Assembly (NCBI GenBank): GCA_029264355.1
Contig: JARIBW010000036.1
Coordinates: forward strand, 92,936 to 156,935
Origin: Collinsella sp.
GTDB lineage: Bacteria > Actinomycetota > Coriobacteriia > Coriobacteriales > Coriobacteriaceae
Length of the DNA stretch: 64,000 bases
Reading direction: 5' to 3'
Below are positions 7,644 through 15,704 of the stretch, in pieces. Below the pieces are notes generated by a model that was given only the letters and a program-made list of their open reading frames with translations, searched no databases and had not been told where the DNA came from. Both the position numbers and the translations under genes were made by a program. Positions within the stretch are counted from its first letter, which is position 1. Each line of letters begins with the position of its first letter.

Positions 7644-8201
7644 CTATCTGTCTAGCATACGGAAAAATCTGGCCTCGAGCCCTGGGTTTTCGATGAACGC
7701 GCCCCTACAGGCGAGAGTGGCGGTTTTGGCGCCCGGTTTCTGGACGCCGCGCATGGTCATGCACATGTGCTCGGCCTCCATGTACACGATGGCGCCCTTG
7801 CAGTCGAGCTCGACCATGAGCGCATCGGCGACCTGGGCGGTGAGCTGCTCCTGCAGTTGCAGGCGACGGGCAAAGACCTCGACCGTGCGGGCGAGTTTCG
7901 AGAGTCCCGCCACACGGCCGTTAGGGATATAGCCGATGGCCGCCTTGCCGTAAAACGGGAGCATGTGATGCTCGCACAGCGAATAGAAGGTGATATCGCG
8001 CTCGATCACGAGGTCGTCCTCAGGCACGGGGAAGGTCTTGGACAGATGCTCAGAGGCGTGATGGTCCATGCCGGCACACAGCTCGGCATACATACGGGCG
8101 ACGCGGTCGGGCGTCTCGGCCAGGCCCTCCCGGGTCGGGTCCTCGCCGATAGCTTCCAACAGCATGCGCACCGCCTCGCGCGCTTTGTCTTGGTCGACCA
8201 T
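7644..8201 (-). CDS. folE: GTP cyclohydrolase I
   Basis: FolE converts GTP to 7,8-dihydroneopterin triphosphate, the entry step to folate. The 185-residue protein has [22 protein letters not shown] at the N terminus, the zinc/catalytic [19 protein letters not shown] (Cys76, His78, His79), [36 protein letters not shown] and a later Cys165 as the expected third zinc ligand. The ATG at 8201 has AGGAAAG upstream; a GTG at 8225 in frame is an alternative start. It follows nrdG by 79 bp. The next known pathway gene, folB, is about 5 kb away. Confidence 0.94.
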   Translation of the reverse strand: MVDQDKAREAVRMLLEAIGEDPTREGLAETPDRVARMYAELCAGMDHHASEHLSKTFPVPEDDLVIERDITFYSLCEHHMLPFYGKAAIGYIPNGRVAGLSKLARTVEVFARRLQLQEQLTAQVADALMVELDCKGAIVYMEAEHMCMTMRGVQKPGAKTATLACRGAFIENPGLEARFFRMLDR

Positions 8202-8280
8202 CTCCACCAGCTTTCCTCGCACCACAGGGCGCCTCGCGACTCAATCTGCAAGCTATGGTACCACGCGTCGAGAACCGCGC

Positions 8281-8865
8281 TTAATCCATCACATGCGTGG
8301 CGTAGATCCGCTCATCTCCCCACAAGCGCACGGAATCCGCAGGGACCGCGCCCGCCGCCAGAGCCTCGAGCGTCTCCGGCATGTCGATGAGACGCTGATT
8401 CGAGGAACCCCTAAAGCGAAGCGTGATATCGTGCAGGCCCTGCACGAAGGGGCCATCCACCAAAACGTCCACGCACCTCAGGATTCGATCGGTGCACTCG
8501 GTGTGATGGCGTCCGCCGGCCACGAGCTCCACATCCCAGGTGTCCCCCGTGAAGCACCAGATGGTCTTGCCGCACCCGCGCGGAAATTCCTCGCGCACGC
8601 GCTCGACGAAGGCGACGAGCCCCTCCTGGTTCTCCGGCTCCATGGGTTCGCCGCCCAAAATGGTCAGACCGTCGATATACGCCGGTCGCATGCTCTCGAT
8701 GATGGCATCCTCGGTTTCACGCGTAAACGGCTTGCCCGCGGCGAAGTTCCAGGCCACCTCGTTGAAACAGTTCTTGCATCCCCGGCGACATCCGGACACG
8801 AACAGCGTCGTGCGAACCCCCTCGCCGTTGGCGATATCGAAATGCTTGATCTCGGCGTAGTTCAT
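8281..8865 (-). CDS. nrdG: anaerobic ribonucleoside-triphosphate reductase activating protein
   Basis: A 194-residue radical SAM activase that uses S-adenosylmethionine and a [4Fe-4S] cluster to install the glycyl radical on NrdD. The cluster motif CRRGCKNC (Cys26, Cys30, Cys33) follows the N-terminal FDIANGEGVRTTLFVSG, and GLTILGGEPM is the SAM-binding GGE motif. The true start is the ATG at 8865, preceded by AGGGGAG, 29 bp after the nrdD stop. An upstream in-frame ATG-like codon at 9030 lies inside nrdD and is rejected. Same operon as nrdD. Confidence 0.94.
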   Translation of the reverse strand: MNYAEIKHFDIANGEGVRTTLFVSGCRRGCKNCFNEVAWNFAAGKPFTRETEDAIIESMRPAYIDGLTILGGEPMEPENQEGLVAFVERVREEFPRGCGKTIWCFTGDTWDVELVAGGRHHTECTDRILRCVDVLVDGPFVQGLHDITLRFRGSSNQRLIDMPETLEALAAGAVPADSVRLWGDERIYATHVMD

Positions 8866-8894
8866 GACACCATCTCCCCTGTCCGGGTCGAACC

Positions 8895-11117
8895 CTACAG
8901 GTGCAGCACGCGGTCGCGAATCTCCTCGGTGCGGCCCTGATTCCAGAACTGCGTACCGATGTATCCGCAGGTACGACGCGCGACGTTCAAGGTCTCCTGG
9001 TTGCGGTTGCCGCAATGCGGGCACTCCCACACCAGTTTGCCATCGTCCTCCACGATCTTGATCTCACCGTCGAAGCCGCACTCCTGGCAGTAATCGCTCT
9101 TGGTGTTCAGCTCGGCGTACATGATGTTTTCGTAGATGTACTGCATGACGCGGATGACGGCCTTGAGGTTGTCCTGCATGTTGGGCACCTCGACGTAGGA
9201 GATGGCACCACCCGGGGACAGGCGCTGGAACTGGCTCTCGAACTTGAGCTTGTCGAACGCATCGATCTCCTCGGACACGTGGACGTGATAGCTGTTGGTG
9301 ATATAGCCCTTGTCCGTCACACCGGGGATGATGCCGAAGCGACGCTGCAGGCACTTGGAGAACTTGTACGTGGTGGACTCAAGCGGGGTTCCGTAGATGG
9401 AGTAGTCGATGTCCTCGGCGTCCTTCCACTCGTTGCACTTGTCGTTCATGCGCTGCATGACCGCCATGGCGAACGGCGTGCCGTGCTCGTCGGTATGGCT
9501 CGCGCCCGTCATGTACTTCACGCACTCGTACAGGCCGGCATATCCCAGGCTGATGGTGGAATATCCGCCAAAGAGCAGCTTGTCGATCTTCTCGCCCTTG
9601 TCCAGGCGCGCCAAGGCGCCGTACTGCCACAGAATCGGGGCGGCGTCGGACAGGGTGCCCAGTAGGCGCTCGTGGCGGCAGCGCAGGGCGCGGTGGCAAA
9701 GCTCCAGGCGCTCATCGAAGATCTCCCAGAACTTATCCATGTCGCGCTGCGAGGAGAGGGCCACGTCGGGCAGGTTGATGGTCACGACACCCTGGTTGAA
9801 ACGACCATAGTACTTGGGTTTGCCGGGCTCGTAGTTCTTGGCGCGGGCGACGTTGCCATAGCCGTCGCCCGAACGATCGGGCGTGAGGAAGCTGCGGCAG
9901 CCCATGCAGGTGTAGCAATCGCCATTGCCCTCGGTCTCCCCCTTGGAGAGCTTGAGCTCGCGCATCTTCTTCTCGGAGATGTAATCGGGCACCATGCGCT
10001 TGGCGGTGCACTTGGCCGCGAGCTGAGTCAGGTAGAAGTACTCGGAGCCCTCGTAGACGTTGTCCTCCTCGAGGACGTAGATGAGCTTGGGGAACGCCGG
10101 GGTGATCCAAACGCCCGCCTCGTTCTTCACGCCCTCGTAGCGCTGGCGCAGGGTCTCCTCGATGATCATGGCCAGATCGCGCTTCTCGGCCTCGTCGCGG
10201 GCCTCGTTGAGGTACATGAACACGGTGACGAAGGGGGCCTGGCCGTTGGTGGTCATGAGGGTGACGACCTGGTACTGGATAGTCTGGACGCCGCGGCGGA
10301 TCTCGTCGCGCAGACGGGTCTCCACAACCTCGGAGACCTTCTCCTCGGGCGCCTCGACCCCGAGCTCCTCAAGCTCGGCATCGACCTGACGCCGGATCTT
10401 CTGACGGCTCACCTCGACGAACGGGGCGAGATGCGTGAGCGAGATGGACTGGCCGCCGTACTGGCACGAAGCGACCTGGGCGATGATCTGCGTGGCGATG
10501 TTGCAGGCGGTGGAGAAGCTATGCGGGCGCTCGATGAGCGTGCCGGAGATGACCGTGCCGTTCTGCAGCATGTCCTCGAGGTTCACAAGATCGCAGTTGT
10601 GCATGTGCTGGGCGAAATAATCGGAATCATGGAAGTGGATGATGCCCTCGTTGTGCGCCTCGACGATCTCGGCGGGCAACAGCACGCGCTGCGTGAGGTC
10701 CTTGGAGACCTCGCCGGCCATATAATCGCGCTGAACGGAGTTGACCGTGGGGTTCTTGTTGGAATTCTCCTGCTTGACCTCTTCGTTGTTGCACTCGATG
10801 AGGGACAAGATCTTATCGTCCGTGGTGTTCTTCTGGCGCTTGAGGCCTTGGACATAACGATAGATGATGTAGCGACGGGCGACCTCGAAGTGATCGAGGG
10901 CCATGATCTCATCCTCGACCATGTCCTGGATCTCCTCGACGGAGACGGTGTGGCCGGCGGACTCGCAGCGATCGGCGACGTTCTGCGCGGCGTAGACCAC
11001 CTGGCGATCGGTGAGGCGCTTGGCTTCCTCAACCTCGCTGTTGGCGCCCTTGATGGCGTCGATGATCTTCTGGATGTCGAAATTGACCTCAGAACCGCTG
11101 CGCTTGATGATCTTCAT
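8895..11117 (-). CDS. nrdD: anaerobic ribonucleoside-triphosphate reductase
   Basis: A 740-residue class III ribonucleotide reductase that makes deoxynucleotides without oxygen. An N-terminal ATP-cone (MKIIKRSGSEVNFDIQKI, about residues 1-90) gives allosteric control. The catalytic barrel follows, with FHDSDYFAQHMHNCDLVNLEDML and GNGDCYTCMGCRSFLTPDR. The C terminus has a four-cysteine zinc site (CQECGFDG and CPHCGNRN) and the radical loop RRTCGYIGTQFW, with Gly718 the expected radical residue. The large number of anaerobic genes around it agrees with an anaerobic lifestyle. Expression is probably under NrdR, given the box overlapping the promoter at 11283-11325. Confidence 0.97.
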   Translation of the reverse strand: MKIIKRSGSEVNFDIQKIIDAIKGANSEVEEAKRLTDRQVVYAAQNVADRCESAGHTVSVEEIQDMVEDEIMALDHFEVARRYIIYRYVQGLKRQKNTTDDKILSLIECNNEEVKQENSNKNPTVNSVQRDYMAGEVSKDLTQRVLLPAEIVEAHNEGIIHFHDSDYFAQHMHNCDLVNLEDMLQNGTVISGTLIERPHSFSTACNIATQIIAQVASCQYGGQSISLTHLAPFVEVSRQKIRRQVDAELEELGVEAPEEKVSEVVETRLRDEIRRGVQTIQYQVVTLMTTNGQAPFVTVFMYLNEARDEAEKRDLAMIIEETLRQRYEGVKNEAGVWITPAFPKLIYVLEEDNVYEGSEYFYLTQLAAKCTAKRMVPDYISEKKMRELKLSKGETEGNGDCYTCMGCRSFLTPDRSGDGYGNVARAKNYEPGKPKYYGRFNQGVVTINLPDVALSSQRDMDKFWEIFDERLELCHRALRCRHERLLGTLSDAAPILWQYGALARLDKGEKIDKLLFGGYSTISLGYAGLYECVKYMTGASHTDEHGTPFAMAVMQRMNDKCNEWKDAEDIDYSIYGTPLESTTYKFSKCLQRRFGIIPGVTDKGYITNSYHVHVSEEIDAFDKLKFESQFQRLSPGGAISYVEVPNMQDNLKAVIRVMQYIYENIMYAELNTKSDYCQECGFDGEIKIVEDDGKLVWECPHCGNRNQETLNVARRTCGYIGTQFWNQGRTEEIRDRVLHL

Positions 11118-11282
11118 GGCGTTCCTCCGCGAATCGCTCTATTAACCCGTACATGCCACAATGATGGGAAAACCTCGGTTCCACACGATATGACGACGCG
11201 CGGACAAACCGAGACCATAGTTGCCTGAAACAGTATGATAGGTCATTTTTCCATCAACATCTGGTATTACTTTTTTGATACA

Positions 11283-11298
11283 ACACTACATGTTGTGT
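11283..11298. promoter_or_regulatory. NrdR box upstream of nrdD
   Basis: ACACTACATGTTGTGT fits the 16-bp NrdR consensus (acaCwAtATaTwGtgt) with nearly palindromic ends ACAC and GTGT. It abuts the -10 element of the promoter at 11297-11325. NrdR usually uses two boxes about three helical turns apart; I see only this strong one, with at best a degenerate partner. Confidence 0.6.
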
Positions 11299-11325
11299 TT
11301 TAGCAGGTCAGGAATAATGTGCCAA
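11297..11325 (-). promoter_or_regulatory. nrdDG promoter
   Basis: On the minus strand TTGGCA (11325-11320) and TAAAAC (11302-11297) are 17 bp apart, a good sigma-70-type match. This predicts a leader of about 170 bases before nrdD. The rest of the 475-bp gap (11118-11592) holds a 13-bp hairpin at 11528-11565 and no supported gene. Confidence 0.55.
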
Positions 11326-11527
11326 CTTCTTCCCGCATTCAAATGCGCATCCCCCTCGAAATGCGAAAAGCAAGATGTGGGCACCCAACCTGCGAGGATG
11401 CAAAAACAGCGACGCGGGAGACCGGGAAGGTGTCCATAACTTCTCCGCTTGACACGGCGCGGTCACTCCGAGGCATGCTGGGCAAATCGTGTCGGGCCCA
11501 CATGTTGTGCGCGGCGCGCGGCTCGAT

Positions 11528-11565
11528 CCCTCCCGGATGGAGATGATGGCGCCCATCCGGGAGGG
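11528..11565. repeat. perfect 13-bp inverted repeat of unknown role
   Basis: CCCTCCCGGATGG (11528-11540) and CCATCCGGGAGGG (11553-11565) are exact complements with a 12-base loop. It lies between the nrdD promoter and the tRNA-Cys terminator. There is no U-tract, and no convincing RNA family or reading frame goes with it. Confidence 0.4.
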
Positions 11566-11592
11566 ACTGGAAGGACCCGAGCCGAAACGTTC

Positions 11593-11624
11593 AAAAAAGC
11601 GGACGCCCCAAAGGGCGCCCGCTT
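11593..11624 (-). terminator. rho-independent terminator of the minus-strand tRNA cluster
   Basis: On the minus strand AGCGGGCGCCC-TTTG-GGGCGTCCGCT is followed by a run of T. It lies directly after tRNA-Cys. Confidence 0.85.
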
Positions 11625-11633
11625 GCAACGCTA

Positions 11634-11707
11634 TGGAGGCGAAGCCCGGATTCGAACCGGGGGTAAAGGCTTTGCAGGCCTCTGCCTTACCACTTGGCCA
11701 CTTCGCC
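11634..11707 (-). tRNA. tRNA-Cys (GCA), copy 1
   Basis: A 74-base gene with acceptor arms GGCGAAG/CTTCGCC, anticodon loop CTGCAAA giving anticodon GCA, T-loop GGTTCGAATCC and encoded CCA. Last gene of the Val-Gly-Cys minus-strand cluster. Confidence 0.95.
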
Positions 11708-11718
11708 GTATATGCAAA

Positions 11719-11738
11719 GGGCCGATTGAAATCGGCCC
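11719..11738. other. stem-loop between tRNA-Gly and tRNA-Cys (minus cluster)
   Basis: GGGCCGATT and AATCGGCCC are 9-bp complementary arms separated by two bases. The plus-strand cluster has a matching hairpin at 12330-12356. It may be a processing or partial termination signal between the two tRNAs. Confidence 0.5.
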
Positions 11739-11750
11739 CGGCACATTCAA

Positions 11751-11826
11751 TGGAGCGGACAACGGGGCTCGAACCCGCGACCCCAACCTTGGCAAGGTTG
11801 TGCTCTACCAACTGAGCCATGTCCGC
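11751..11826 (-). tRNA. tRNA-Gly (GCC), copy 1
   Basis: A 76-base gene with acceptor GCGGACA, D-arm GGCTCAGTTGGTAGAGC, anticodon loop TTGCCAA (anticodon GCC), T-arm GGGTTCGAGCCC and encoded CCA. Its body matches the plus-strand copy at 12243-12318. Confidence 0.95.
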
Positions 11827-11829
11827 ATG

Positions 11830-11904
11830 TGGTGGGCGATACAAGATTTGAACTTGTGACCCCTTCCGTGTCAGGGAAGTGCTCTCCCCCTGAGCTAATC
11901 GCCC
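11830..11904 (-). tRNA. tRNA-Val (GAC)
   Basis: A 75-base gene with acceptor GGGCGAT/ATCGCCC, anticodon loop CTGACAC (anticodon GAC), T-loop GTTCAAATC and encoded CCA. First gene of the minus-strand cluster, three bases before tRNA-Gly; it has no copy in the plus-strand cluster. Confidence 0.95.
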
Positions 11905-11934
11905 GTCTCAGGTGTGCGCCTCAGCGCGGGATTA

Positions 11935-11963
11935 ACTATAGCCGAGCGGAATTTCAGATGCAA
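11935..11963 (-). promoter_or_regulatory. promoter of the minus-strand tRNA cluster
   Basis: On the minus strand TTGCAT (11963-11958) and TATAGT (11940-11935) are 17 bp apart, about 30 bp before tRNA-Val. The 338-bp gap between the clusters (11905-12242) holds this promoter and the divergent one at 12202-12230; I see no gene in it. Confidence 0.65.
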
Positions 11964-12201
11964 CAACATTTTTCAAAAAATTTGAAATCGTTGAGTCCCG
12001 CCTGGTAGAGGGAAAGAATCAGGAGGCTCCGCACCGCCTTGCGAAGCGAATCGCACCATCGGGCCGCGCCGCTCCCCATCCAACCGCCAAGGAGACCCTT
12101 TCCGCAGCCCCATCCGATCCCAGCTTCCGCCGGTCTCCATCCCGCCCCCGCCCGGCGGGTGCGCCCTCTCAAGCTCGTTTCCATTATTTTCAAATGGGGC
12201 C

Positions 12202-12230
12202 TTGCGCTTGAACGGACGATTGCGTATAGT
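12202..12230 (+). promoter_or_regulatory. promoter of the plus-strand tRNA cluster
   Basis: TTGCGC (12202-12207) and TATAGT (12225-12230) are 17 bp apart, 12 bp before tRNA-Gly. The -10 is identical to that of the facing cluster. Confidence 0.65.
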
Positions 12231-12242
12231 ACTTCCACGCAA

Positions 12243-12318
12243 GCGGACATGGCTCAGTTGGTAGAGCACAACCTTGCCAAGGTTGGGGTCGCGGGTTCGA
12301 GCCCCGTTGTCCGCTCCA
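12243..12318 (+). tRNA. tRNA-Gly (GCC), copy 2
   Basis: A 76-base gene whose body appears identical to the minus-strand copy at 11751-11826, with anticodon GCC and encoded CCA. First gene of the plus-strand pair. Confidence 0.95.
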
Positions 12319-12329
12319 TTGCTTTTGGG

Positions 12330-12356
12330 GAGCCGGTTGTTTCAATCGGCTCTTTT
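12330..12356 (+). terminator. hairpin with short T-run between tRNA-Gly and tRNA-Cys (plus cluster)
   Basis: GAGCCGGTT and AATCGGCTC pair (one G-U) around a 5-base loop and are followed by TTTT. It matches the hairpin at 11719-11738 in position and partly in sequence. Since tRNA-Cys follows within 10 bases, it may be a leaky terminator or a processing signal. Confidence 0.5.
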
Positions 12357-12364
12357 CATATCAC

Positions 12365-12438
12365 GGCGGCTTGGCCAAGTGGTAAGGCAGAGGCCTGCAA
12401 AGCCTTTACCCCCGGTTCGAATCCGGGAGCCGCCTCCA
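12365..12438 (+). tRNA. tRNA-Cys (GCA), copy 2
   Basis: A 74-base gene with acceptor GGCGGCT/AGCCGCC, anticodon GCA and encoded CCA. The acceptor stem differs from copy 1 (GGCGAAG) by compensated changes, while the D, anticodon and T arms are the same. Confidence 0.95.
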
Positions 12439-12449
12439 TCGCAACATCG

Positions 12450-12475
12450 ACGGGCGCCTCAAGGGCGCCCGTTTT
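12450..12475 (+). terminator. rho-independent terminator of the plus-strand tRNA pair
   Basis: ACGGGCGCC and GGGCGCCCGT form the stem, followed by TTTT. Its arms resemble those of the terminator of the opposing cluster (11593-11624). Confidence 0.8.
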
Positions 12476-12496
12476 CACTTGGCGCCGCCCGTCCCC

Positions 12497-13225
12497 CTAT
12501 CCCACCAGCTTGATCAGGCGGACCCGCGTACCCGGCGCATCGGAGCGCCGACGAACCTCCACGCTGTCCACGAGCATGCGCATGAGCTTGATCCCGCGAC
12601 CTCGCTCGAGGCTCTCGACGGGCTCCTCCCCATCTGAGATCTGATAACCGCAACCGCAGTCGCGCACTTCGATGACCACGCGATCGGGATACGCGTAGAC
12701 GCTCATGGAACCACCCTCTCCGCCGCAGGCATGGTCATACGCGTTGGAAAGCGCCTCTCCCGCCGCCAGGGCCACATCGAAGCATTCCTCGCGCGTGAGC
12801 GGGAGCGCGCCCAAGAGCTCCGCCACGCGATGGCGGTACCCCGCGAGATGCTCGACGCCCCGCTGGATGGTGAAGCTCTTGCTCCACAACGGCGGCGTGT
12901 CGGGCGCTATGACCGGAATGGCGGGGCGCTCGACGGTCGAAACGTGCAAAATGTCGATCAGGCGCGCGATCTGCAAAAAGCGCGCGACGTCGGGGGATGC
13001 GTTCACGAGCGACAAGAGCCCCTCCCGCTCATAGAGGGCGCGGGCCCGCGATAGGAGGAAGGCGAGGCCCGTCGAATCGATGAACGTCACATTCTGGCAG
13101 TTCATCAAGATGCGGCGAACACCGCTGTCGACCAGGGCGTCGACCTGCTCGCGCAGGCGCGGCACCGACGCGAGGTCGATGTCGGTCGTGGGCGCGATGA
13201 CGGCTATGTCGTTCCATTCATTCAT
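12497..13225 (-). CDS. STAS anti-anti-sigma domain fused to an RsbW-type anti-sigma kinase
   Basis: A 242-residue fusion of two normally separate partners. Residues 1-105 are a STAS domain with the phosphoacceptor region VTFIDSTGLAFLL, Ser51 being the expected phosphorylated serine. Residues 120-242 are a GHKL ATPase of the RsbW/SpoIIAB kind: N-box GEALSNAYDHA (Glu157, Asn161, His165), VRDCGCGY and RGRGIKLMRMLVD. In partner switching the kinase binds a sigma factor until the dephosphorylated STAS protein competes; here both sit on one chain. The ATG at 13225 has only a distant GGGGA, and a GTG at 13288 in frame is possible. The phosphatase gene is 69 bp upstream on the same strand. No sigma factor gene is nearby. 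Confidence 0.88.
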   Translation of the reverse strand: MNEWNDIAVIAPTTDIDLASVPRLREQVDALVDSGVRRILMNCQNVTFIDSTGLAFLLSRARALYEREGLLSLVNASPDVARFLQIARLIDILHVSTVERPAIPVIAPDTPPLWSKSFTIQRGVEHLAGYRHRVAELLGALPLTREECFDVALAAGEALSNAYDHACGGEGGSMSVYAYPDRVVIEVRDCGCGYQISDGEEPVESLERGRGIKLMRMLVDSVEVRRRSDAPGTRVRLIKLVG

Positions 13226-13294
13226 GCTGCTATGGTTCCCCAAACTCCCCCATTCGATACCCCGCCCGATCACGGGGCCACCGCGCACGCGGCC

Positions 13295-15598
13295 TTAGGA
13301 CTCGTCCATACGCAGTGCGACGAGGGCGATGTCGTCGTCGAGCGCGGAGCCGGTGAACGCATCGAGCTCCGCCAGGACCTTCGAGCACAGGCCGTCGATG
13401 CCGGCGGACGCGGAGCGCAGGAGGGTCTCGCGCAAACGGGTCTCGCCGAAAAACCCGCCCGACGCATCACGCGCCTCGATGGCGCCGTCGGTGTACATGA
13501 ACAGGATGTCGCCGGGATTGAAGGCGAATGCGCCGTTCTCGTACACCATGGAGGGAAACGCCCCCACGACGCCCGACTGGACGCTCAACAGCTCCGACTC
13601 GACGCCGCCGGTCGCATCCCGCCTCAACAGCATGGTGGGCGGATGACCCGCCGAGCAGTACGTCGCCCTGCCGTGGCGCAAGTCGATCTTGGCGATGAAC
13701 ACCGTAACGAAAGTCTCCACCCGAGAGAAGCTCATGAGCATGCGGTTGAGCGAGCGCGCCATGCGCGCGGGGCTCGCGCCCTCCCAGGCGTAGGCGGTAA
13801 GCGCCGTTTTGACGAGGGCCGACATCGAGGCGGCCTCGACGCCCTTGCCCGACACGTCACCCAAGATCATGACGGCGCGGTCATCGGGCAAGCGGATGAG
13901 CGTGTAGAAGTCACCGCCCACGAGCGCCTGGCGCGTGGCGGACGAATAGAGGGAATCGGCCGTGATGCCGGGGACGGCCCCGAGGTCGTTGCGCATGCCG
14001 GCCTGGAGGGTCTGGGCGATGCGACGCTCGCTTTTCTGCTGCAGGGCCCCCTCCATGATGAGCTCGAAATCATGGGCGACATGCGTGAGGTAATCGAATT
14101 CCATGTCGTCGATGGGCTCCTGGGAGCCATCGCGCAGCAAGAGGAAGCGGCGCGGCGGGAGCACCGTTGAGAAGGGGCCCGCATCCTCGACGAACACCGC
14201 CTCTTCCAAGCTGGGCCCGTTGTCCATGAACACACCCTGGCACGGCAGGCCATGGCGCTCGAGCCACTCGCCGATCCACGTGATGCGGTCGACACGGGCC
14301 AGCCTGATCTGCTTGGGGTCCTCCGTGACGGCGAGCGGACCCGTATCGGCGCTGAAGGCGTCAACACGCGACGAGGTGCCCACGCGCGCGGCGGGCGCGG
14401 TCACGGAGAAAAACATCTCGTCCGCGCCGCAGGGCAGGTCGATGCGACGGCCGCCGTCGAGCTCGATGACGCACACGCCGCGCTCCATATCGTTCAGCAC
14501 GGGCAGCAGGCGGCAGGAGAGTTGATCGAGAACCTCCTCGATCATCTCCCGCCATGCGGTGGCCGGGTCCGACCCCGCCGCGTACAGGGCCTCGCGGATA
14601 CGCGTGAGCGATCGCGTGAGGCCGGCTGTGCGGGCGGCGCGCAGGGAGCTCGCCACGCCGACCAATTCGATGGAGAGGTAATCGCAGATGACCTCGAGCA
14701 CACGCACATCGGATACCCGAGGCGAACAGGGCCGCGTCCAACCGAGCTCGACGATGCCGAGCACCTGCGTGCCGAAGTACACGGGAACGGCGATGAGCGT
14801 CTTGAACGGCGCCATGTCCTGAACGCGGACATTATGGCGGATGCGCGCGTCCAGATCGTAAAACGATCCGGGGACCGTCGGGTCATCCGGATCACCGGGG
14901 ACGAGCGAGATGCGGCACGCCCGCTGCTCGCGCAGAACGTGCGTCTCCACGCCCGCGCCATAGGGAATGAACGCCGGGACGTCGGGACCCACGAGGCCGC
15001 GACTCACACCGCGCAGGTTGAAACCGCCGCTCTCGGCGAAATAGATCGTCGTCCCCGCGGCGTCGAGCGTCTCGGCCATGCGATTCAAAACGGTGTCGAG
15101 CAGCGTGGACATATCATTGGAGCCAACCGTGGACATGATCACGGACAGCGTGCCGGACAAGCGCTTGTTCGCCGCCTTGAGCTCGGACAGCAGGCGTTGC
15201 GTCTTGCGATCGTAGGCATATTGCTCTTCGAGACTCCTGATGGCGACGACGTAGCGATGCGCGTGCCCGTCACCGCTTTTGGGACTTCCCGAAAGCTCGA
15301 TGGCACGGACGCGGACGGGGATGAAGGAGCCGTCGGCGAGTTTGAGCATGAGCGTGTTCTCGGAGCCATCGGAGGTGAAGGGGACCTTATGGCCCATCGA
15401 ACGCTCGAATGAGACGCTATACAGCAAGTCCTTGATGTCGACGCCGACGATCTGCTCCTTGCCGATCTTCCCCAGCAAAAGCATCTGCCGATTCACATGG
15501 GCGACCGTGCCATCGGCATCGCAGATGGCGACGGCATCGCTCGTGACCTCGACGAGCCGGGCGACATCGCTCAATTCCCCGTTGTCCATGCGTTCCAT
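13295..15598 (-). CDS. PAS-GAF-PP2C serine phosphatase (RsbU/SpoIIE type)
   Basis: A 767-residue sensor phosphatase. Residues about 10-130 form a PAS domain (DAVAICDADGTVAHVNRQML), about 165-330 a GAF domain (GTQVLGIVELGWTRP near its end), and about 555-767 a PP2C/SpoIIE catalytic domain with GGDFYTLIRLPDD, MILGDVSGKGVEAA, YCSAGHPPTMLL, FMYTDGAIEARD and DDDIALVAL metal-site motifs. It should dephosphorylate the STAS serine of the downstream fusion protein in response to an unknown signal. The ATG at 15598 follows GGGAGG by six bases; more upstream starts would run into the tRNA-Leu terminator. No membrane segment, so it is cytoplasmic. Confidence 0.9.
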   Translation of the reverse strand: MERMDNGELSDVARLVEVTSDAVAICDADGTVAHVNRQMLLLGKIGKEQIVGVDIKDLLYSVSFERSMGHKVPFTSDGSENTLMLKLADGSFIPVRVRAIELSGSPKSGDGHAHRYVVAIRSLEEQYAYDRKTQRLLSELKAANKRLSGTLSVIMSTVGSNDMSTLLDTVLNRMAETLDAAGTTIYFAESGGFNLRGVSRGLVGPDVPAFIPYGAGVETHVLREQRACRISLVPGDPDDPTVPGSFYDLDARIRHNVRVQDMAPFKTLIAVPVYFGTQVLGIVELGWTRPCSPRVSDVRVLEVICDYLSIELVGVASSLRAARTAGLTRSLTRIREALYAAGSDPATAWREMIEEVLDQLSCRLLPVLNDMERGVCVIELDGGRRIDLPCGADEMFFSVTAPAARVGTSSRVDAFSADTGPLAVTEDPKQIRLARVDRITWIGEWLERHGLPCQGVFMDNGPSLEEAVFVEDAGPFSTVLPPRRFLLLRDGSQEPIDDMEFDYLTHVAHDFELIMEGALQQKSERRIAQTLQAGMRNDLGAVPGITADSLYSSATRQALVGGDFYTLIRLPDDRAVMILGDVSGKGVEAASMSALVKTALTAYAWEGASPARMARSLNRMLMSFSRVETFVTVFIAKIDLRHGRATYCSAGHPPTMLLRRDATGGVESELLSVQSGVVGAFPSMVYENGAFAFNPGDILFMYTDGAIEARDASGGFFGETRLRETLLRSASAGIDGLCSKVLAELDAFTGSALDDDIALVALRMDES

Positions 15599-15665
15599 GC
15601 GCATCCTCCCGCCGGCTCGACACGACGTGGGCGCGCTCATCGCACGACCACGTGCGATAGATAGT

Positions 15666-15695
15666 AAAAAACCCAAACCCCGAAGGGTTTGGGTA
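15666..15695 (-). terminator. rho-independent terminator of tRNA-Leu
   Basis: On the minus strand CCCAAACCC-TTCG-GGGTTTGGG is followed by TTTTTT. It separates tRNA-Leu from the phosphatase gene. Confidence 0.9.
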
Positions 15696-15704
15696 CTGTT
15701 CACG

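Noticed and set aside
9672-11228. A 518-codon open frame on the plus strand opposite nrdD
   Set aside because: It is an antisense shadow of the nrdD coding sequence with biased composition and no recognisable domain.
11118-11282. Possible riboswitch in the nrdD leader
   Set aside because: No known riboswitch consensus was found; only the promoter and NrdR box upstream are supported.
11308-11844. A 178-codon frame across the tRNA-Cys and tRNA-Gly genes
   Set aside because: It reads through two tRNA genes and a terminator; no protein is supported.
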